Source: Sporothrix humicola (lineage: Eukaryota; Ascomycota; Sordariomycetes; Ophiostomatales; Ophiostomataceae). From it: 64,000 nucleotides of DNA. Below the pieces are notes generated by a model. That model was not told the DNA's origin and ran no database searches. It saw only the letters and a program-made list of their open reading frames with translations. How positions within the stretch are numbered: the first letter of the stretch is position 1; each line of letters opens with the position of its first letter. Position numbers and translations under genes: made by a program. The stretch is from the NCBI GenBank assembly GCA_021396245.1, contig WNYE01000009.1:248001-312000 (forward strand). Reading direction: 5' to 3'. Of the stretch, positions 12,147-23,157 are shown in pieces.

Positions 12147-12780
12147 ATGGACGTGAGTTTGTCCAAGTTTCTTCCCCTCACAATCGCCAACTGCTAACCA
12201 CACTCACTTATAGGCCGTTACTGCCTACAGCCTCGCGTCGCTGGGCTGGCTCAGCATCCAGGCCCTGCCTCTCATCGTGTGGCCGTCGTTTGTCGTCTCG
12301 CTGGTGATGACAGACGCTACTGTCCCTTGTAAGTTGTCCTTTGCTTCATCCCCCTTCAAAACTTCCTGCTAACCCTCACTTCCAGCTGTCGCCGTCTACT
12401 TTGCTCGTGCCCTTGGCCTTGGCCAGCTGGGTCTCGCCCTGCAGACGCTGGTTCTTTCTGGCCTGCTCCCACTGCACGCCGTGGAAGACGACCATAACCA
12501 TTCCTCTGCCGTGCCCTATGCCTGGGCAGCTCTCTTTGTAACGACGCTCTACCACGGCGCGGCCGCCTTCTACAGCTACGGCTGTTACTACTACGACGCC
12601 CACCCGACGGTCACGGCATTCTTGGTGGGCTGCACGGGCAGCAGCATTCTGGCCGCATTTGGCGTGTGGTGTCTTCTTTTTGGCGACGGCAGCCGTATCA
12701 GCAAGCGGACCGGCGCCGACAAGCGTACGAGCGGTTTCCCGTTCACAAACAAGGAGGCTGACAAGCGCAAGGTGAGGTAG
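12147..12780 (+). CDS. Small integral membrane protein, four predicted helices
   Basis: Exons 12147-12152, 12214-12328 and 12386-12780 join to 171 residues. The first coding exon holds only Met-Asp; the joined start reads MDAVTAYSLASLGWL. Four hydrophobic segments lie at roughly 13-33, 40-70, 84-104 and 116-139, with the short hydrophilic loop VEDDHNHSS before the third. The C-terminal 30 residues are basic (SKRTGADKR, KEADKRKVR) and probably cytosolic. I do not recognise the family. The spacing of helices, clean splice sites and codon use typical of the neighbours support a real gene. It converges on the zinc-finger gene 386 bases downstream. Confidence 0.8.
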
Positions 12781-13166
12781 GCGTGGACGAAAGTGGCGTG
12801 ACGAGTGTTACAACTTACAAGTGTAGGGGGGAGGAAACGGGACCATTTGTTGTTAACATGATTTTGGATTCGAATATTGGAAAGCGAACATTGAAAATGA
12901 CTGCTTTGTAATTATAAACTCCTGCGTATAGCATTTTGTCCTTGCATCTTGATGCCCATGTAGACTTAGGAAACAGGTAAAAACAAAACTGAAAAGTATA
13001 TGATTATGAAAAACTCTTCAAAAAATACAATAAGACGACCGCCATGACCGGGAAATGGAAAGGAAAATACAAAATGAAGAATAAAAGCAAAAACAAAAAC
13101 ACCTCGTTAATTATACAGACTCCCCAAAACCTTCAAAAGTAACTTTTGATAAGCCGGCTCAGATTT
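12781..13166. other. Convergent intergenic region
   Basis: An A/T-rich gap between two convergent stop codons. It holds only presumed 3' untranslated sequence; no frame or repeat stands out. Confidence 0.6.
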
Positions 13167-15101
13167 CTAATCACCATTAATGGCCAGCTCATTGCGCAGT
13201 GACGAACGGACGGCCGAGAAAGATGTGTTGTCGGCAAAGGAGTAGTCGTCGCGCGTGGCATCAGGGTCCAACATGACACTCGGAACGTCATCGTCCTCAT
13301 CGTCGTCACCATCTCCGTCTCCGTCTCCGTCGCCGTCGTCGTCATCAGCGCCCGAGTCGTCGTCGTCTTTATCACCGTCACCGTCGCCATCATTATCGTC
13401 ATCGTCGTTGTCACCGCCACGGGTGAGACCTGCCGCTTCGGCAGCTGCGTCCTCCTCGGCCTCCTTGGCGGCCTGCTCAGCAGCACGCTTCTCCTCCTCG
13501 ATGGCGAGCGTGGCCAGCACCTCCTTGCGCCGCTCATACCAGTCCTTCTCACTGTGGACCACCTGGTCTAGCAGCAACTGGCACTCGAGCCACGACTGGT
13601 AGGCCGCCTCTTCAAACTCGTCGCACTCCTTGCGCAGCGCCTCGTTCTCTTCTTCGGCCCACTGCAGCTGCAGGCGGCAGACACCGTACAGCTCCTTTGG
13701 CGACAGCTCAAGCTCGTGGGCAGAAAAGCCCTGGTCCGTGGCGAGCACGGTCGTCTCACCGCCGGCAAAGTGGAGCAGGCTGTGGTCGTCGTAGTTGTTG
13801 TTGTTGTCGACCGAGTCGTCGTGACCGGCAGCGTGAGACTGGGGCGTCTTGATGATAATCTTCAGCTTGTTCGGTCCGCTAGTCTTGCCGTTGGTGGTGG
13901 TCGTGTGGGTGCTGGTCGTAGTCGTAGTTGTTACGGCAGGCTGTGATGAGCCGCTGGTACCGTTGACACCATTCGCGATGGCACTGCTGCCCGAGCCGAC
14001 GACGCCAAACGGCACGCGGCGCTGGCCGGCCTCGTAGTAGCGCATCAAGTCGATCTCGTGCGCTGTCCGCATGTGCTTGTTAAGGGCATCTTGGCGTGCA
14101 AATGCGAGGTCGCACTCGGGCAGGAGACAGACGTGCGGCTTCTCCCGCGTGTGGCTGCGCAGGTGTGCCTTGAGAGCGTAGGCGCTGGCGTGCGATTTTC
14201 CCTTGCGTGGACACCCGATCCACTCGCATGTGTAGCGCCGCTGCTTTCCCTCGACGTGTTCGGCGTGCAGGTGTTCGACCAGCTTGTCCATATTGCCTAG
14301 GTCGCCTGTCTGGCAGCCGTCCCACGCGCACACGGTCACCTGCGGCTCATTAATTGCATTGAGACCCGTTGTGGGATCTTCGTCGGCAGTCAAAGCGCCA
14401 CCGCGACGGAGCCCGCCAGACGAGGCCGCAACAGACGCTGGCTGCGTGGTTCTCTTCGGCGGGGGCACTTCTCCGTCCGTGTCGGAGGATACCGGAGACA
14501 TGACCTCAAGGATGTCGAGCTTGCCGTTACGCACATTCATCGCGGTTGATACATTGAGGTTGTCTCTGCTGCTGTTGCCGTTGGTCGTGGCGCCGTTGGT
14601 CTTTTTGCTGCTGCCGGCACCGGATGTCGTGTTGTCATTGGACGTGTGGAGGACTGTCGCGTCGGGGTCGGCTGCATCGGCCATCTCTGGTGCTGCATCA
14701 GCCTCTGCCTCTGCCTCAACTTCTGCCTCGGCACCAGCCTCGGCCTCATCTTCGACATCGGCATCGGCTTCTTGCTCAATCTCAATCGTGTCGTCGTCGT
14801 CATTTTTGTTGGCTTCGTGCATCGCGCTTGAGCGTGACGATTTGCGCCGAGCAGACCGGGTGTCTTTCTTGGTCTTTTCCTCGTCTGCCGGCCCATCCTT
14901 CATTTCTTCGTCTTCTGGCTCGGCTGCATCGCGTCCTGCTGATGGGCTGCCAGGTGACGTCGGAACAGCTGATCCGTTGGCAGCCTTGAGACGCTTGGAC
15001 GGCTTTGAGACGGCGTCGGCCGGGCCTTCATCTTCGTAGTCTTGCATTGGCGACAGGGCTGATTGCGACGAGCGCCGTGATGAGTGGCGTTTTCCCACCA
15101 T
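13167..15101 (-). CDS. C2H2 zinc-finger protein, INO80-complex subunit type
   Basis: A single exon of 644 residues. The N-terminal 240 residues are disordered and acidic, with long Glu/Asp/Ala runs. Three C2H2 zinc fingers follow: C258/C263 with H278/H282, C292/C297 with H313/H317, and C325/C330 with H343/H348, including the linker HTREKPHVC. Next come a Thr-rich linker, a conserved helical block with LSPKELYGVCRLQLQWAEEE and a WLECQLLLDQV segment (about 470-525), and an Asp/Gly-rich acidic tail. The finger triplet followed by a YYEAGQRR segment and the later helical block matches fungal proteins annotated as INO80 chromatin-remodelling complex subunit 1 (Iec1-like); this comes from memory of the family. 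It probably acts in nuclear chromatin. A specific transcription factor is the alternative. The promoter faces that of RanGAP. Confidence 0.85.
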   Translation of the reverse strand: MVGKRHSSRRSSQSALSPMQDYEDEGPADAVSKPSKRLKAANGSAVPTSPGSPSAGRDAAEPEDEEMKDGPADEEKTKKDTRSARRKSSRSSAMHEANKNDDDDTIEIEQEADADVEDEAEAGAEAEVEAEAEADAAPEMADAADPDATVLHTSNDNTTSGAGSSKKTNGATTNGNSSRDNLNVSTAMNVRNGKLDILEVMSPVSSDTDGEVPPPKRTTQPASVAASSGGLRRGGALTADEDPTTGLNAINEPQVTVCAWDGCQTGDLGNMDKLVEHLHAEHVEGKQRRYTCEWIGCPRKGKSHASAYALKAHLRSHTREKPHVCLLPECDLAFARQDALNKHMRTAHEIDLMRYYEAGQRRVPFGVVGSGSSAIANGVNGTSGSSQPAVTTTTTTSTHTTTTNGKTSGPNKLKIIIKTPQSHAAGHDDSVDNNNNYDDHSLLHFAGGETTVLATDQGFSAHELELSPKELYGVCRLQLQWAEEENEALRKECDEFEEAAYQSWLECQLLLDQVVHSEKDWYERRKEVLATLAIEEEKRAAEQAAKEAEEDAAAEAAGLTRGGDNDDDDNDGDGDGDKDDDDSGADDDDGDGDGDGDGDDDEDDDVPSVMLDPDATRDDYSFADNTSFSAVRSSLRNELAINGD

Positions 15102-16075
15102 TGTGAGAGTGTGTGGCGTGATAAAGGAGAGTTGAAGAGGAAAAGAGAAAGGAGTCAGGAGGATGGTCGCGTTTAGGGGTTGTTGGAGATCATTAAAGGA
15201 AGGGTGTCGGTGTCAATTGTAATTGTCAAAAGATCGTGAGGTTTTTGAGATGTCGCGATGGGCTGCGATGCCTCATTTGTCGCGTTATGCTTCGATGCCG
15301 TCGATTTGTCGTAAGGAGATGGAAAAGGAATGGAAAAGCTGATGAAAATGACAGAAATGTTGCAATGACTGTTAGGTGGTTGATTGTGTGTTGGTTTTGA
15401 TGACAGTTCCCCCCAAAATCCAGATTTCAGAGGGAAAAAAGCACAGGGCGATCGGGAAGCTTTTGGCGCCTTCCTCAGCCCGTCACAATACAAGCTTGTA
15501 CACGCCTGCTTGTACGAGAAAGCGCGGCTTGGAACACCAGATCGCGAATTGCCGTGTCCAGTCCAGGGGTGAGACGATTAGTCAGGAGTAAGTGCTGGTT
15601 ACAGGAGGTGGACTCTTGGCAGCTGGCGCCAGCTGCACGCTCTTTTGGCCGTTTTGGCGGACTGTTGTCGTACAGGGGTATGCACAGGGGTTGGTTGACC
15701 GCTGACGTCCCTAACGTCCAGGCCTTTGCCCCTCCCCCACATGGCTTTTTGACTTTTTGGGCAGGCCGCTGGCGTGCTAGGTGATTGACGCCTGGCGAGC
15801 TCCTAGCAACCAGAGGGGCAAGGAGCCTGGGAGAGGGCCCCAAAAAATCTTTTGAATATAAACAGAAAAATACAACTATGCTCATTTCCCCTTGGAGCCC
15901 AGTCTTGACTTGTTTTGCACTCTTGTCAACACGTCCCTTTCATATTCTAGATAGCAGGCGAAGAGCGATCATAAACAAAATCAACAGACATCCGAGTCAC
16001 ATAATTTATACTCGACCCTCCTCCCTCCTTTTTTCTCCTCACCAACTTCCACAACATCCACAACCCAAAATCAAC
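15102..16075. other. Divergent promoter region, zinc-finger gene and RanGAP
   Basis: A 1-kb gap between divergent start codons. The RanGAP frame stays open upstream to about 15785, but that extension looks non-coding. A CT-rich leader precedes the RanGAP start. Confidence 0.55.
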
Positions 16076-17362
16076 ATGGCATCCAAGGTCTTCTCCCTCG
16101 AGGGCAAGGGCCTGAAGCTCGACACGGCGGCCGACCTCGAGCCTCATATCAAGGAGCTGCGGGCGATGGAGGATGTCGAGGAGGTGCGCCTGCTGGGCAA
16201 CACTCTGGGCGTTGGCGCATGCCAGCTGCTCGGTGAGGTTCTGGCGACCAAGAAGACACTGACGACGGCGAACCTGGCGGACATTTTCACTGGCCGGCTG
16301 CTCAACGAGATCCCCGAGGCGCTGTCGTCGCTTCTGACGTCGCTGCTCAACCTGCCCAAGCTGGGCACCATCAACCTCAACGACAACGCCTTTGGCCTCA
16401 ACACGCAGGCACCCCTGGTTGCCTTCCTGGCGTCGCACGTGCCGCTGCAGCACCTGTACCTCAACAACAACGGCCTGGGCCCGCACGCGGGTATCCTGAT
16501 TGCCGACGCGCTGAGCGCGCTGCACGCCAAGAAGGAGGAGGCGCGTAAGGCTGATCCGTCTGCCGACATCCCGGATCTGGAGACGGTCATCTGTGGCCGC
16601 AACCGTCTGGAGAACGGCAGCATGACGGCGTGGGCCAAGACCTTTGAGCTGCACCGCAACGTCAAGACGGTCAAGATGGTGCAGAACGGTATCCGCCAGG
16701 AGGGCATCAGCCACCTGCTGAGCTCGGGCCTGCACCACGCCACGGGCATCCGCGTGCTGGACCTGCAAGACAACACGTTTACGCTGATGGGCGCCAAGGC
16801 GCTGGCCGGCGTTGTGCCGCGGTGGACGGAGATTGAGGAGCTCGGCATCGGCGACTCGCTGCTGAGCGCCAAGGGCAGCGTGCTGCTAGCGGGCGCGCTC
16901 AACAAGGGCCAGAACAAGCAGCTGCAGGTGCTGCGGCTGCAGTACAACGACATTACGGCGGCCGGTCTCAAGGCGCTGGCCGACGCCGCCGACAGCGGCG
17001 CACTTCCCGTGCTCCAGAAGCTCGAGGTCAACGGCAACAAGTTCTCCGAGGATGACGACGCCGTTGTGGCGCTCCAGGCTCTGTTCGAGGCGCGCAAGGA
17101 GAAGCTGGGCGGCGATGTTGTCGACGAGGACGCCTGGGGCCTGGACAGCCTGAGCGATCTGGAAGAGGAGGACTCAGACGAGGAAGAGGAGGAAGAGGAG
17201 GAGGACTTAGAGGCCGAGGACGCCAAGGGCACGACGACGGAGGAGCGCGCCGAGAAGCTGATCAAGGAGGCGGAGGAGGCACAGGAGGAGCCGGTGGTGC
17301 AGGTCGGCAAGGACAAGGACGTGGATGCGCTCACCGAGAAGATGCAGAAGACGGATATCTAG
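16076..17362 (+). CDS. RNA1: Ran GTPase-activating protein (RanGAP, Rna1)
   Basis: It stimulates GTP hydrolysis by Ran on the cytoplasmic side, which sets direction for nuclear transport. The single exon gives 428 residues. Leucine-rich repeats of the RanGAP kind run from about 30 to 350, with recognisable units such as LGTINLNDNAFG, LQHLYLNNNGLG, IRVLDLQDNTF and LQVLRLQYNDI, and the catalytic-loop-like stretch NLADIFTGRL. An acidic run of Glu and Asp follows (about 360-385) and then a short helical tail, the same order as in yeast Rna1. The frame is open for another 97 codons upstream, but homology and the CAACATGGC context place the start at 16076. Confidence 0.95.
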   Translation: MASKVFSLEGKGLKLDTAADLEPHIKELRAMEDVEEVRLLGNTLGVGACQLLGEVLATKKTLTTANLADIFTGRLLNEIPEALSSLLTSLLNLPKLGTINLNDNAFGLNTQAPLVAFLASHVPLQHLYLNNNGLGPHAGILIADALSALHAKKEEARKADPSADIPDLETVICGRNRLENGSMTAWAKTFELHRNVKTVKMVQNGIRQEGISHLLSSGLHHATGIRVLDLQDNTFTLMGAKALAGVVPRWTEIEELGIGDSLLSAKGSVLLAGALNKGQNKQLQVLRLQYNDITAAGLKALADAADSGALPVLQKLEVNGNKFSEDDDAVVALQALFEARKEKLGGDVVDEDAWGLDSLSDLEEEDSDEEEEEEEEDLEAEDAKGTTTEERAEKLIKEAEEAQEEPVVQVGKDKDVDALTEKMQKTDI

Positions 17363-18530
17363 ACGGCGGTGCCCTCTGCCCTTCGTTCCTTCCCTTCCCT
17401 TTTCACACTCATCACTCGCCTGTACATATTCCCTCTTCCAGCCTTTTTTGCATCCATTGTCTTTTGTCGCTAGATTTCATGTTTCTCATCACGTCCCTTA
17501 TGCCCCTTCCCATACCCCATCCCCTGCATACCACCATATACATTCAATACACCATGTCCCAACTCCCACTATGAACATGTGAAAGTTATGTAGACTGCCG
17601 TAGTGCCTGCATGTATTAACAAGGGTAGCAGCGACCCATGCTTGTGGGACATGGAAGGTGCCGACCCCGAAGCGGGACCAGGCACCAACAAGCACGAGAC
17701 AACGATGCATTGGTAGCCGGCTTCCAGCAACTTCTAGCCGACAGATAGATCTCCCGATTGGAAGTTACTCGCTCCTGCCGCCCTGCCGTTATACAAAATA
17801 ATAAAGGAGGTACTTTGTCCATTTGTTTCGTTGGGCAGGTGCGCTGGTCGTCACCAGTTCGCTCTTGCCTGAGGTGGTCAGTCCAGGCCACTAGCGTGCC
17901 CAAAACGCATGTGTCACACCACATGCACCGCTGGAAATACAGGCTTCTAGGGAGAAATTTAAGAAATCTGGCTGCCTTTAGCACTTTTATACAGTGCCTC
18001 GAATGTCTCGGTGTCGCCTGCTTTGTCGACGGGTTGTAGCCCAAAACGGCACTAACAAATGGTCTTTCCCTTCTTGGGTTTTGTCTCGGGTGTCTCGAAC
18101 ACATGTCCCACAGTGCCGAGCTCTCACCACTAATTCATCCACCGAACCAAAGTAAGATACACAAACAAACAAAGCCGATGACGCTGACTGTCGGACAGCC
18201 ACTACGTTTCCAACTATTCCGCCAACGGAGATCGCCAGACAAATACCATACAGGAACCAGACCTCGGCGCGATCTGCTCTCGCTCGCTCTTATTTAACAA
18301 TGACGGACGCCAGCTTTTCAGTCATTTAAGTACCGGATGACCTGTCCTGAAGCACAAAAAGCTAGGCTTTTTCGGCATCTATTTTGACATTGTCATTTCA
18401 TTGTCCACAACATCGACATTGTACCTCCAAGATACCATCATAGCTGTTTGCTTTTACACAGTAGACAGCTCCAATTCCAATTGACTCGACATCTCGACGC
18501 CACCTAAGAATCAAACCCCAAAATTACACA
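17363..18530. other. Intergenic region
   Basis: The 3' flank of RanGAP followed by the promoter of the membrane-protein gene at 18531. Open frames here are short and share no domain with known families. I see no tRNA-like fold or repeat. Confidence 0.55.
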
Positions 18531-19451
18531 ATGGCCCCTCGTCGTCTCGGCTCGACCGAGGCCGTCATCGGTTTCCTCTGGGACATCACGTTTATCTTTT
18601 TAGTCATTCGTCTTTCATTTGCCTATGCTCTTCTGTCGGCCGCTGCGACTGCTGCCGTCGCCTGTCTCACCCATGCGGCCGTCCTGCCGTTTGTCGCAGC
18701 CCGCCAGAATGTCGGCGTCGACGCCCTCGTCCGCAATGTTTTGGGCGCATCGTCGACGGCCTCGACTGCTCTTGTCGTTCTCGTTTCGGCTGCTCTCTGT
18801 GCCATTGTCGCCCTCTGCAGCCGCCTCTTGATGTCTTACGCCAAGATCCCGCAGCTTCGCAGCTTCCGCCTCGCCATTGGCGCCATGGCGGCTATTTATG
18901 TTGTGCTCGGCTGGCTGGCCGTCAAGGTCTTTGCCCCGGAATGCGGAACCAATGCCACGGTCCAGAAAACGCACGGCGTCGTCCCGACCGACAACACGCT
19001 GACGCTCGCCTCGTTCTGCAAGACTTCGCGCCTGCGCATCGGCGGCGTCTCGTCCAACACGAGCATCAGCGCCTGCACGGTCATCGGTCTTGTCTTTGTG
19101 GCAGCAGTTGCTCTCATGCCCTGGATCTCCATGGTCTTGCTTGAGAAGCCCGATCGCCGCTACGGCCGTGGCCGCCACCGGCGCGTGCCGTCCAACTGTG
19201 GCTGGCTGCGGGCCCTGAGCCCGTCGGACGCGACGTCGGCCGCATCCACTAAACAGGCGACGCACACGTACGAGAAATACGACAAGAAGACGATTGTGGT
19301 GGCATCGCCCGACAGCTCGGCCTCGACATCCGATTCGGAAACCGAAGCGACGCCGAAGCGGGCACGCCGCAAGGCCCGGACAACGACGCGGACACCCAAG
19401 AAGCGGTACTCGCTCAGAAGCAACTCGACCAGACGGACGACAAGATCATAG
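18531..19451 (+). CDS. Unrecognised membrane protein with basic C-terminal tail
   Basis: An intronless frame of 306 residues starting after CACAATGGC. Four or five hydrophobic segments are visible (about 12-55, 78-105, 113-135 and 184-206). The stretch between the third and last contains three Cys residues and the N-glycosylation sequons NAT and NTS, so it is probably a lumenal or external loop. From about residue 213 the protein is hydrophilic, with a Ser/Thr/Asp patch and a strongly basic end (PKRARRKARTTTRTPKKR). That tail could bind nucleic acid or acidic lipids, or act as a localisation signal. I do not recognise the family. Codon use matches its neighbours. Confidence 0.75.
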   Translation: MAPRRLGSTEAVIGFLWDITFIFLVIRLSFAYALLSAAATAAVACLTHAAVLPFVAARQNVGVDALVRNVLGASSTASTALVVLVSAALCAIVALCSRLLMSYAKIPQLRSFRLAIGAMAAIYVVLGWLAVKVFAPECGTNATVQKTHGVVPTDNTLTLASFCKTSRLRIGGVSSNTSISACTVIGLVFVAAVALMPWISMVLLEKPDRRYGRGRHRRVPSNCGWLRALSPSDATSAASTKQATHTYEKYDKKTIVVASPDSSASTSDSETEATPKRARRKARTTTRTPKKRYSLRSNSTRRTTRS

Positions 19452-19911
19452 GGGAGGAAGAATGAGGAAATAAGAAGAGTATTGTAAGAGTACGAGAGCA
19501 GAAAAATTTAGACTAGGACAGTGATGACACAAATTATATCCATGGGTACAAAATTTTGTATGATTTATCGGCGTTATTTATCTATGTTGAATTTATATCA
19601 CGTTTTTATAGGAGTTAACTTGGTCCATAGTTTACGAGCGACACATGTGTTGAAAGTAACAAAATTTTTAGGAGCGTTTAAGAACAATGGATTCTATGCA
19701 ATATTTCATCTTCCTGACTTGTACATCATGCGTAATAATAATAATAATGAGAATGAGAATGAGAATGAGAATGAAAAAGAATAGCAATGACTATGAAAAT
19801 GCATCCAAGCACCAGAAACACGCAAAGGCAATGGAGAAAGAGTAAGATATAAAAAAGGAACAAACACCCAACAGTGGCCCACCAACATTACCCAAACCTC
19901 CGGCAGGCACT
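19452..19911. other. Convergent intergenic region with microsatellite
   Basis: An A/T-rich gap between the membrane-protein gene and BRO1. It carries the AAT/GAGAAT simple repeat annotated separately, and otherwise only presumed 3' untranslated sequence. Confidence 0.6.
19733..19776. repeat. AAT and GAGAAT simple repeats
   Basis: About five AAT units are followed directly by four copies of the hexamer GAGAAT. It is a compound microsatellite in non-coding DNA, likely variable in length between strains. Confidence 0.9.
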
Positions 19912-22900
19912 TTATTTCCACGAGTTAAGCCCTGCCCACGGGTCGGCTGGAGCTTGCTGCTGCGGTGGCTGCTGCTGGTATTGTTGTTGGTATTGCTGCT
20001 GCTGCTGTTGAGGCTGTTGTTGCTGCTGTTGCGGCTGAGAGTAGTAGTCGGTCGGCTTGACGTGATATGTCTGCTGAGGACCCAACGGGGGCGGCGCACG
20101 AGGCGGTGGTGGCGGCACAAAACCGGCGGGCACAAAGTTGGACGGTGTGGAAGAGTGCTGTGCCTGGGCCGGGGCTCCTTGCTGGTTGCCATACGTGCTG
20201 TACTGGTGGCTGCCCGGCTGGCCGAACGTCGTCTGTGTCGGCGGTGGTGATGCCGGCCCGCGCATGGCGTTCATGTTGAAGCTAGTAACATTTGGCGGAG
20301 GCGAGGCCGGACCGGGAATCCGACCCAGAGCGCTCGGGTTGTATGCTGCCTGCTGGCCAAATTGGCTGGCGTACGGAGACGGCATAGGCTGGTTGGGCGG
20401 CGGCGAATTTGGCACCTGGTATTGGCCTGAGAAGTTGGTGGACGGGTACCGCGGTGTGTTAAACGACAGCGGCATCGGCACAGGCCGTCCAGACATGCCG
20501 CCCGACGTCGAGGGAAGTGGTGGTGTCGACGATGCGCCGACATGTCCGTTAGACGGAGAATGTGAGGACGTCGTCGGCTCCACGGACATGCGCTCCATAA
20601 GCCCTCGCAGACGCTCCCGCTCCAACTCGGCTTGCTGGCCCTTGTTGGCTGAGCGGTCCTGCTCGATCTGGTTGAGAAGTTGCGCGCCCTCGGACCGGCG
20701 GTTGTTAACAAACGTCTCGACATTCTTCTCGAGGCTGTCGACCGTCTCCTTCATGTCGGCATACCACCGCTTGGCGCCGTTGAGGCCGGCCTCCAGGTCG
20801 AGGAACTCCTGGTACGCCCGCTTGTACTTGTTGATGACGGACGCGCGTTGCCGCTGCACCGACTCGTACTTGCTCTGCTCGGACCGGACACGCTTGTCCT
20901 GCAGCAGAGTGTTGAATGTGGTCGTCAGCTCCTTCATGAGTGCCGACTGCTTGTGGTTTGCCTGCACAAGCCGGTTCTGGTGGGTGCGGAACTTTTCAAG
21001 CTCGGACTTAAAGAGCTGGGTCTCGTAGTTGGCGATGGACTTTTTGTTCAGAATCAAGATCTGGGAAATGTCGTCGTCGTGAATCTACGGGTTGTTAGTA
21101 TGGCCTGAATGTCAAATATATGTACAGCCAGTTGGGAAAAGGCTTACCTTGTCTTTGAGATCCTTCAACACCTGATTGCGCTCTCGCTTGACAAGATTCA
21201 GCTTCGACAAGATCTCGTCCACCGCGTTGATCTGGTCTGGCACGCTGGGGTTGCTATCCTCGAAATCGGTATCCAGCAGGTTGCCTTCACTGGGACTAGT
21301 AGTCTGGCTGCTGGACTTGCCACGGACCTTGGCCAACGCCCGCTGGAACAGGGCATCCACCTCGCCATGCTGAGCAGCTGTCCGCATCTCGTCGAAATCG
21401 GCGCTGTTTTGCCGCAGCTTCGTGGCCAGCATGCCGTCGCTGTTCGCCGCCTCGTCCAGCGCTTCGCGGTAGTTTTTGATGTCGCCACGCAGAGTCGTCG
21501 TGAGCCGTGAACTTGGCTGCTGTGTCCACTCGCTTTCGTACTTGGACCGCATCTTCTCGCAAACGCTCTCCTCCATATCGAGCTGCTTGGAGTTCTTGTC
21601 GAGGACGGCGATAATCGCATCACGTTGCCGGCGAAGAGGTTCGAAGATGGCCTCTGGGCTCTCGTGGTCGGCCACATCAACACACCACGTGCGGAAATCC
21701 TCGTCAGGGAGCACCTCCTGGTCAAACCCTCCCTTTAGGACCTGGAGCGCCCCTGGCAGGCGGAGATAGTCGAGACTAGCGGCCATCTCACTGTTCGCCG
21801 TGTCGACGCGCTCCGTCTCGGCCCGCAAGATCTTGGCCTTTTCCTCATCGTACAAACTCGCCGACTCGGTCACAGAGAGCGGAACGATCTTAGCAAACAG
21901 GTCCGGGCCCGTAATCCTCTGGATATCCTGGCCTGCGTACAGTTCGCTGACAGGTATTGGCTTGCATGCGGGCAATTTCGCCACGGGCGAGAGACTGGCC
22001 GAATCCGGAACGGTGTCGTGGTAGATAAAGTCGTTGTCCTTGTTAAAGCCCTTGAGCTTCTCTTGGACTGTTGACAGATGCCGTTTTGTAATGTCGACGA
22101 GCAGGGTGCTGGTGTCCGCTCCCAAGTTTGCACTCGAAGGCAGAGAGCTGGGGAAGCTGTTAGCCAGCTTGGCAGCCTCTTTGCCTAGAGTCTCGGCGAC
22201 CTGGAGCCGCGCCACCGCGATACCGTGGTTGTTTGCGTCGTCGTCGGCGAGGCCCTGGAAGTAATGAGCCATTGAACCCATGAGGCTTGCCTTGATCTAG
22301 AAGTAGAGGAGTTTGGTTAGTTTTGTTTGTGTATATTGGGGTTCACTTAGTTTTTGCTTGGCGAGAAACGTACCTGAACGAAGTAGAACCAGACTTTCTC
22401 GAATATGGCTCTATCAACGTTGGCCTGGACACCCTCGGCAGCCTGTGCATACAATGAGCTGGCATGGCTTGCCAACTTTGCCAACAGGCCGACCTTTTTC
22501 TGGTCGGCAATCTGCTTCTCCAAGAACACCTCCTGCGCCTGGGCAAGTGTAATCGCAATGAGCGTTTTAACGGTCTCCCGACTCAGATCGGCCGATGGAG
22601 CATGGAGGAAGTTTTCGTTAATGTAAGTGAACATGCCCGCCGAGGCCTGGAAGGAGTGGTATGCGGTCTTGAGACCGGATTCGTCGGAGCGGTTCTGGAG
22701 CGCGGCATGGCAGGACAGGACGGCGGAGATGTTGAAGATGATAGACGCTTTCTCAAACGCAAGGGAGAACTGCGACGTCGCCTTATGTGTAAACGCATCA
22801 AACCTGGGTGGGAAACGGTACGTTAGCTAGAGCCCCCAAGCCAAATATATTTATCTCCCAAATCCTCCCATATACATACCACGTGAAAGAAATCCGGATA

Positions 22901-23157
22901 TGTTGTTCGTCGACGGGGAACCGGAGGTCGAGAAGTTCGAGCTGCCCATAGTACCGGTAGAGCAGATCGCGCCCAGAGCTGCTATCCTTACCGGCACCGC
23001 GCATATCTTGGCGCAACCGGTTCAGGGTGGCACATTCCTCGGCATACCGTTCCGGGTCGTCGCCGTATGTATCGCGGATGTAGTTCTTGAGCGGGACAAT
23101 CCAGTCGATCTCGTTGGTAGCCTTGAGAGGCACCGAGATCATAGGGGCTTGCACCAT
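19912..23157 (-). CDS. BRO1: Bro1/ALIX-family ESCRT-associated protein
   Basis: Bro1 joins ESCRT-III on endosomes and recruits the deubiquitinase Doa4 during multivesicular-body sorting (known for yeast). Minus-strand exons are 23157-22880, 22803-22374, 22296-21148 and 21084-19912, giving 1009 residues. The N-terminus (VPLKATNEIDWIVPLKNYI, then a YGQLELLDLRFPV segment) begins the banana-shaped BRO1 domain, which runs to about 390. The coiled V-domain follows to about 750. The C-terminal 230 residues are Pro-, Gln- and Ser-rich with polyglutamine tracts, ending DPWAGLNSWK. That terminal motif is what I remember of fungal Bro1 and argues against the paralogue PalA/Rim20, the other possible reading. 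Confidence 0.93.
19965..20040 (-). repeat. CAG-type repeat coding for polyglutamine in BRO1
   Basis: Imperfect CAG/CAA repeats, read on the minus strand, encode three glutamine clusters near the BRO1 C-terminus. The interruptions by Pro and Tyr codons mean it is not a pure triplet array. Confidence 0.85.

Noticed and set aside
14284..15039. 251-residue plus-strand Ser/Ala-rich frame
   Set aside because: Antisense of the acidic N-terminus of the zinc-finger gene.
15785..16075. 97-codon upstream extension of the RanGAP frame
   Set aside because: The extension has leader-like composition and no homology; the conserved N-terminus and start context are at 16076.
16144..17334. 396-residue minus-strand Ser-rich frame
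   Set aside because: Antisense shadow of RanGAP; Ser runs arise from the Glu/Asp-rich tract on the coding strand.
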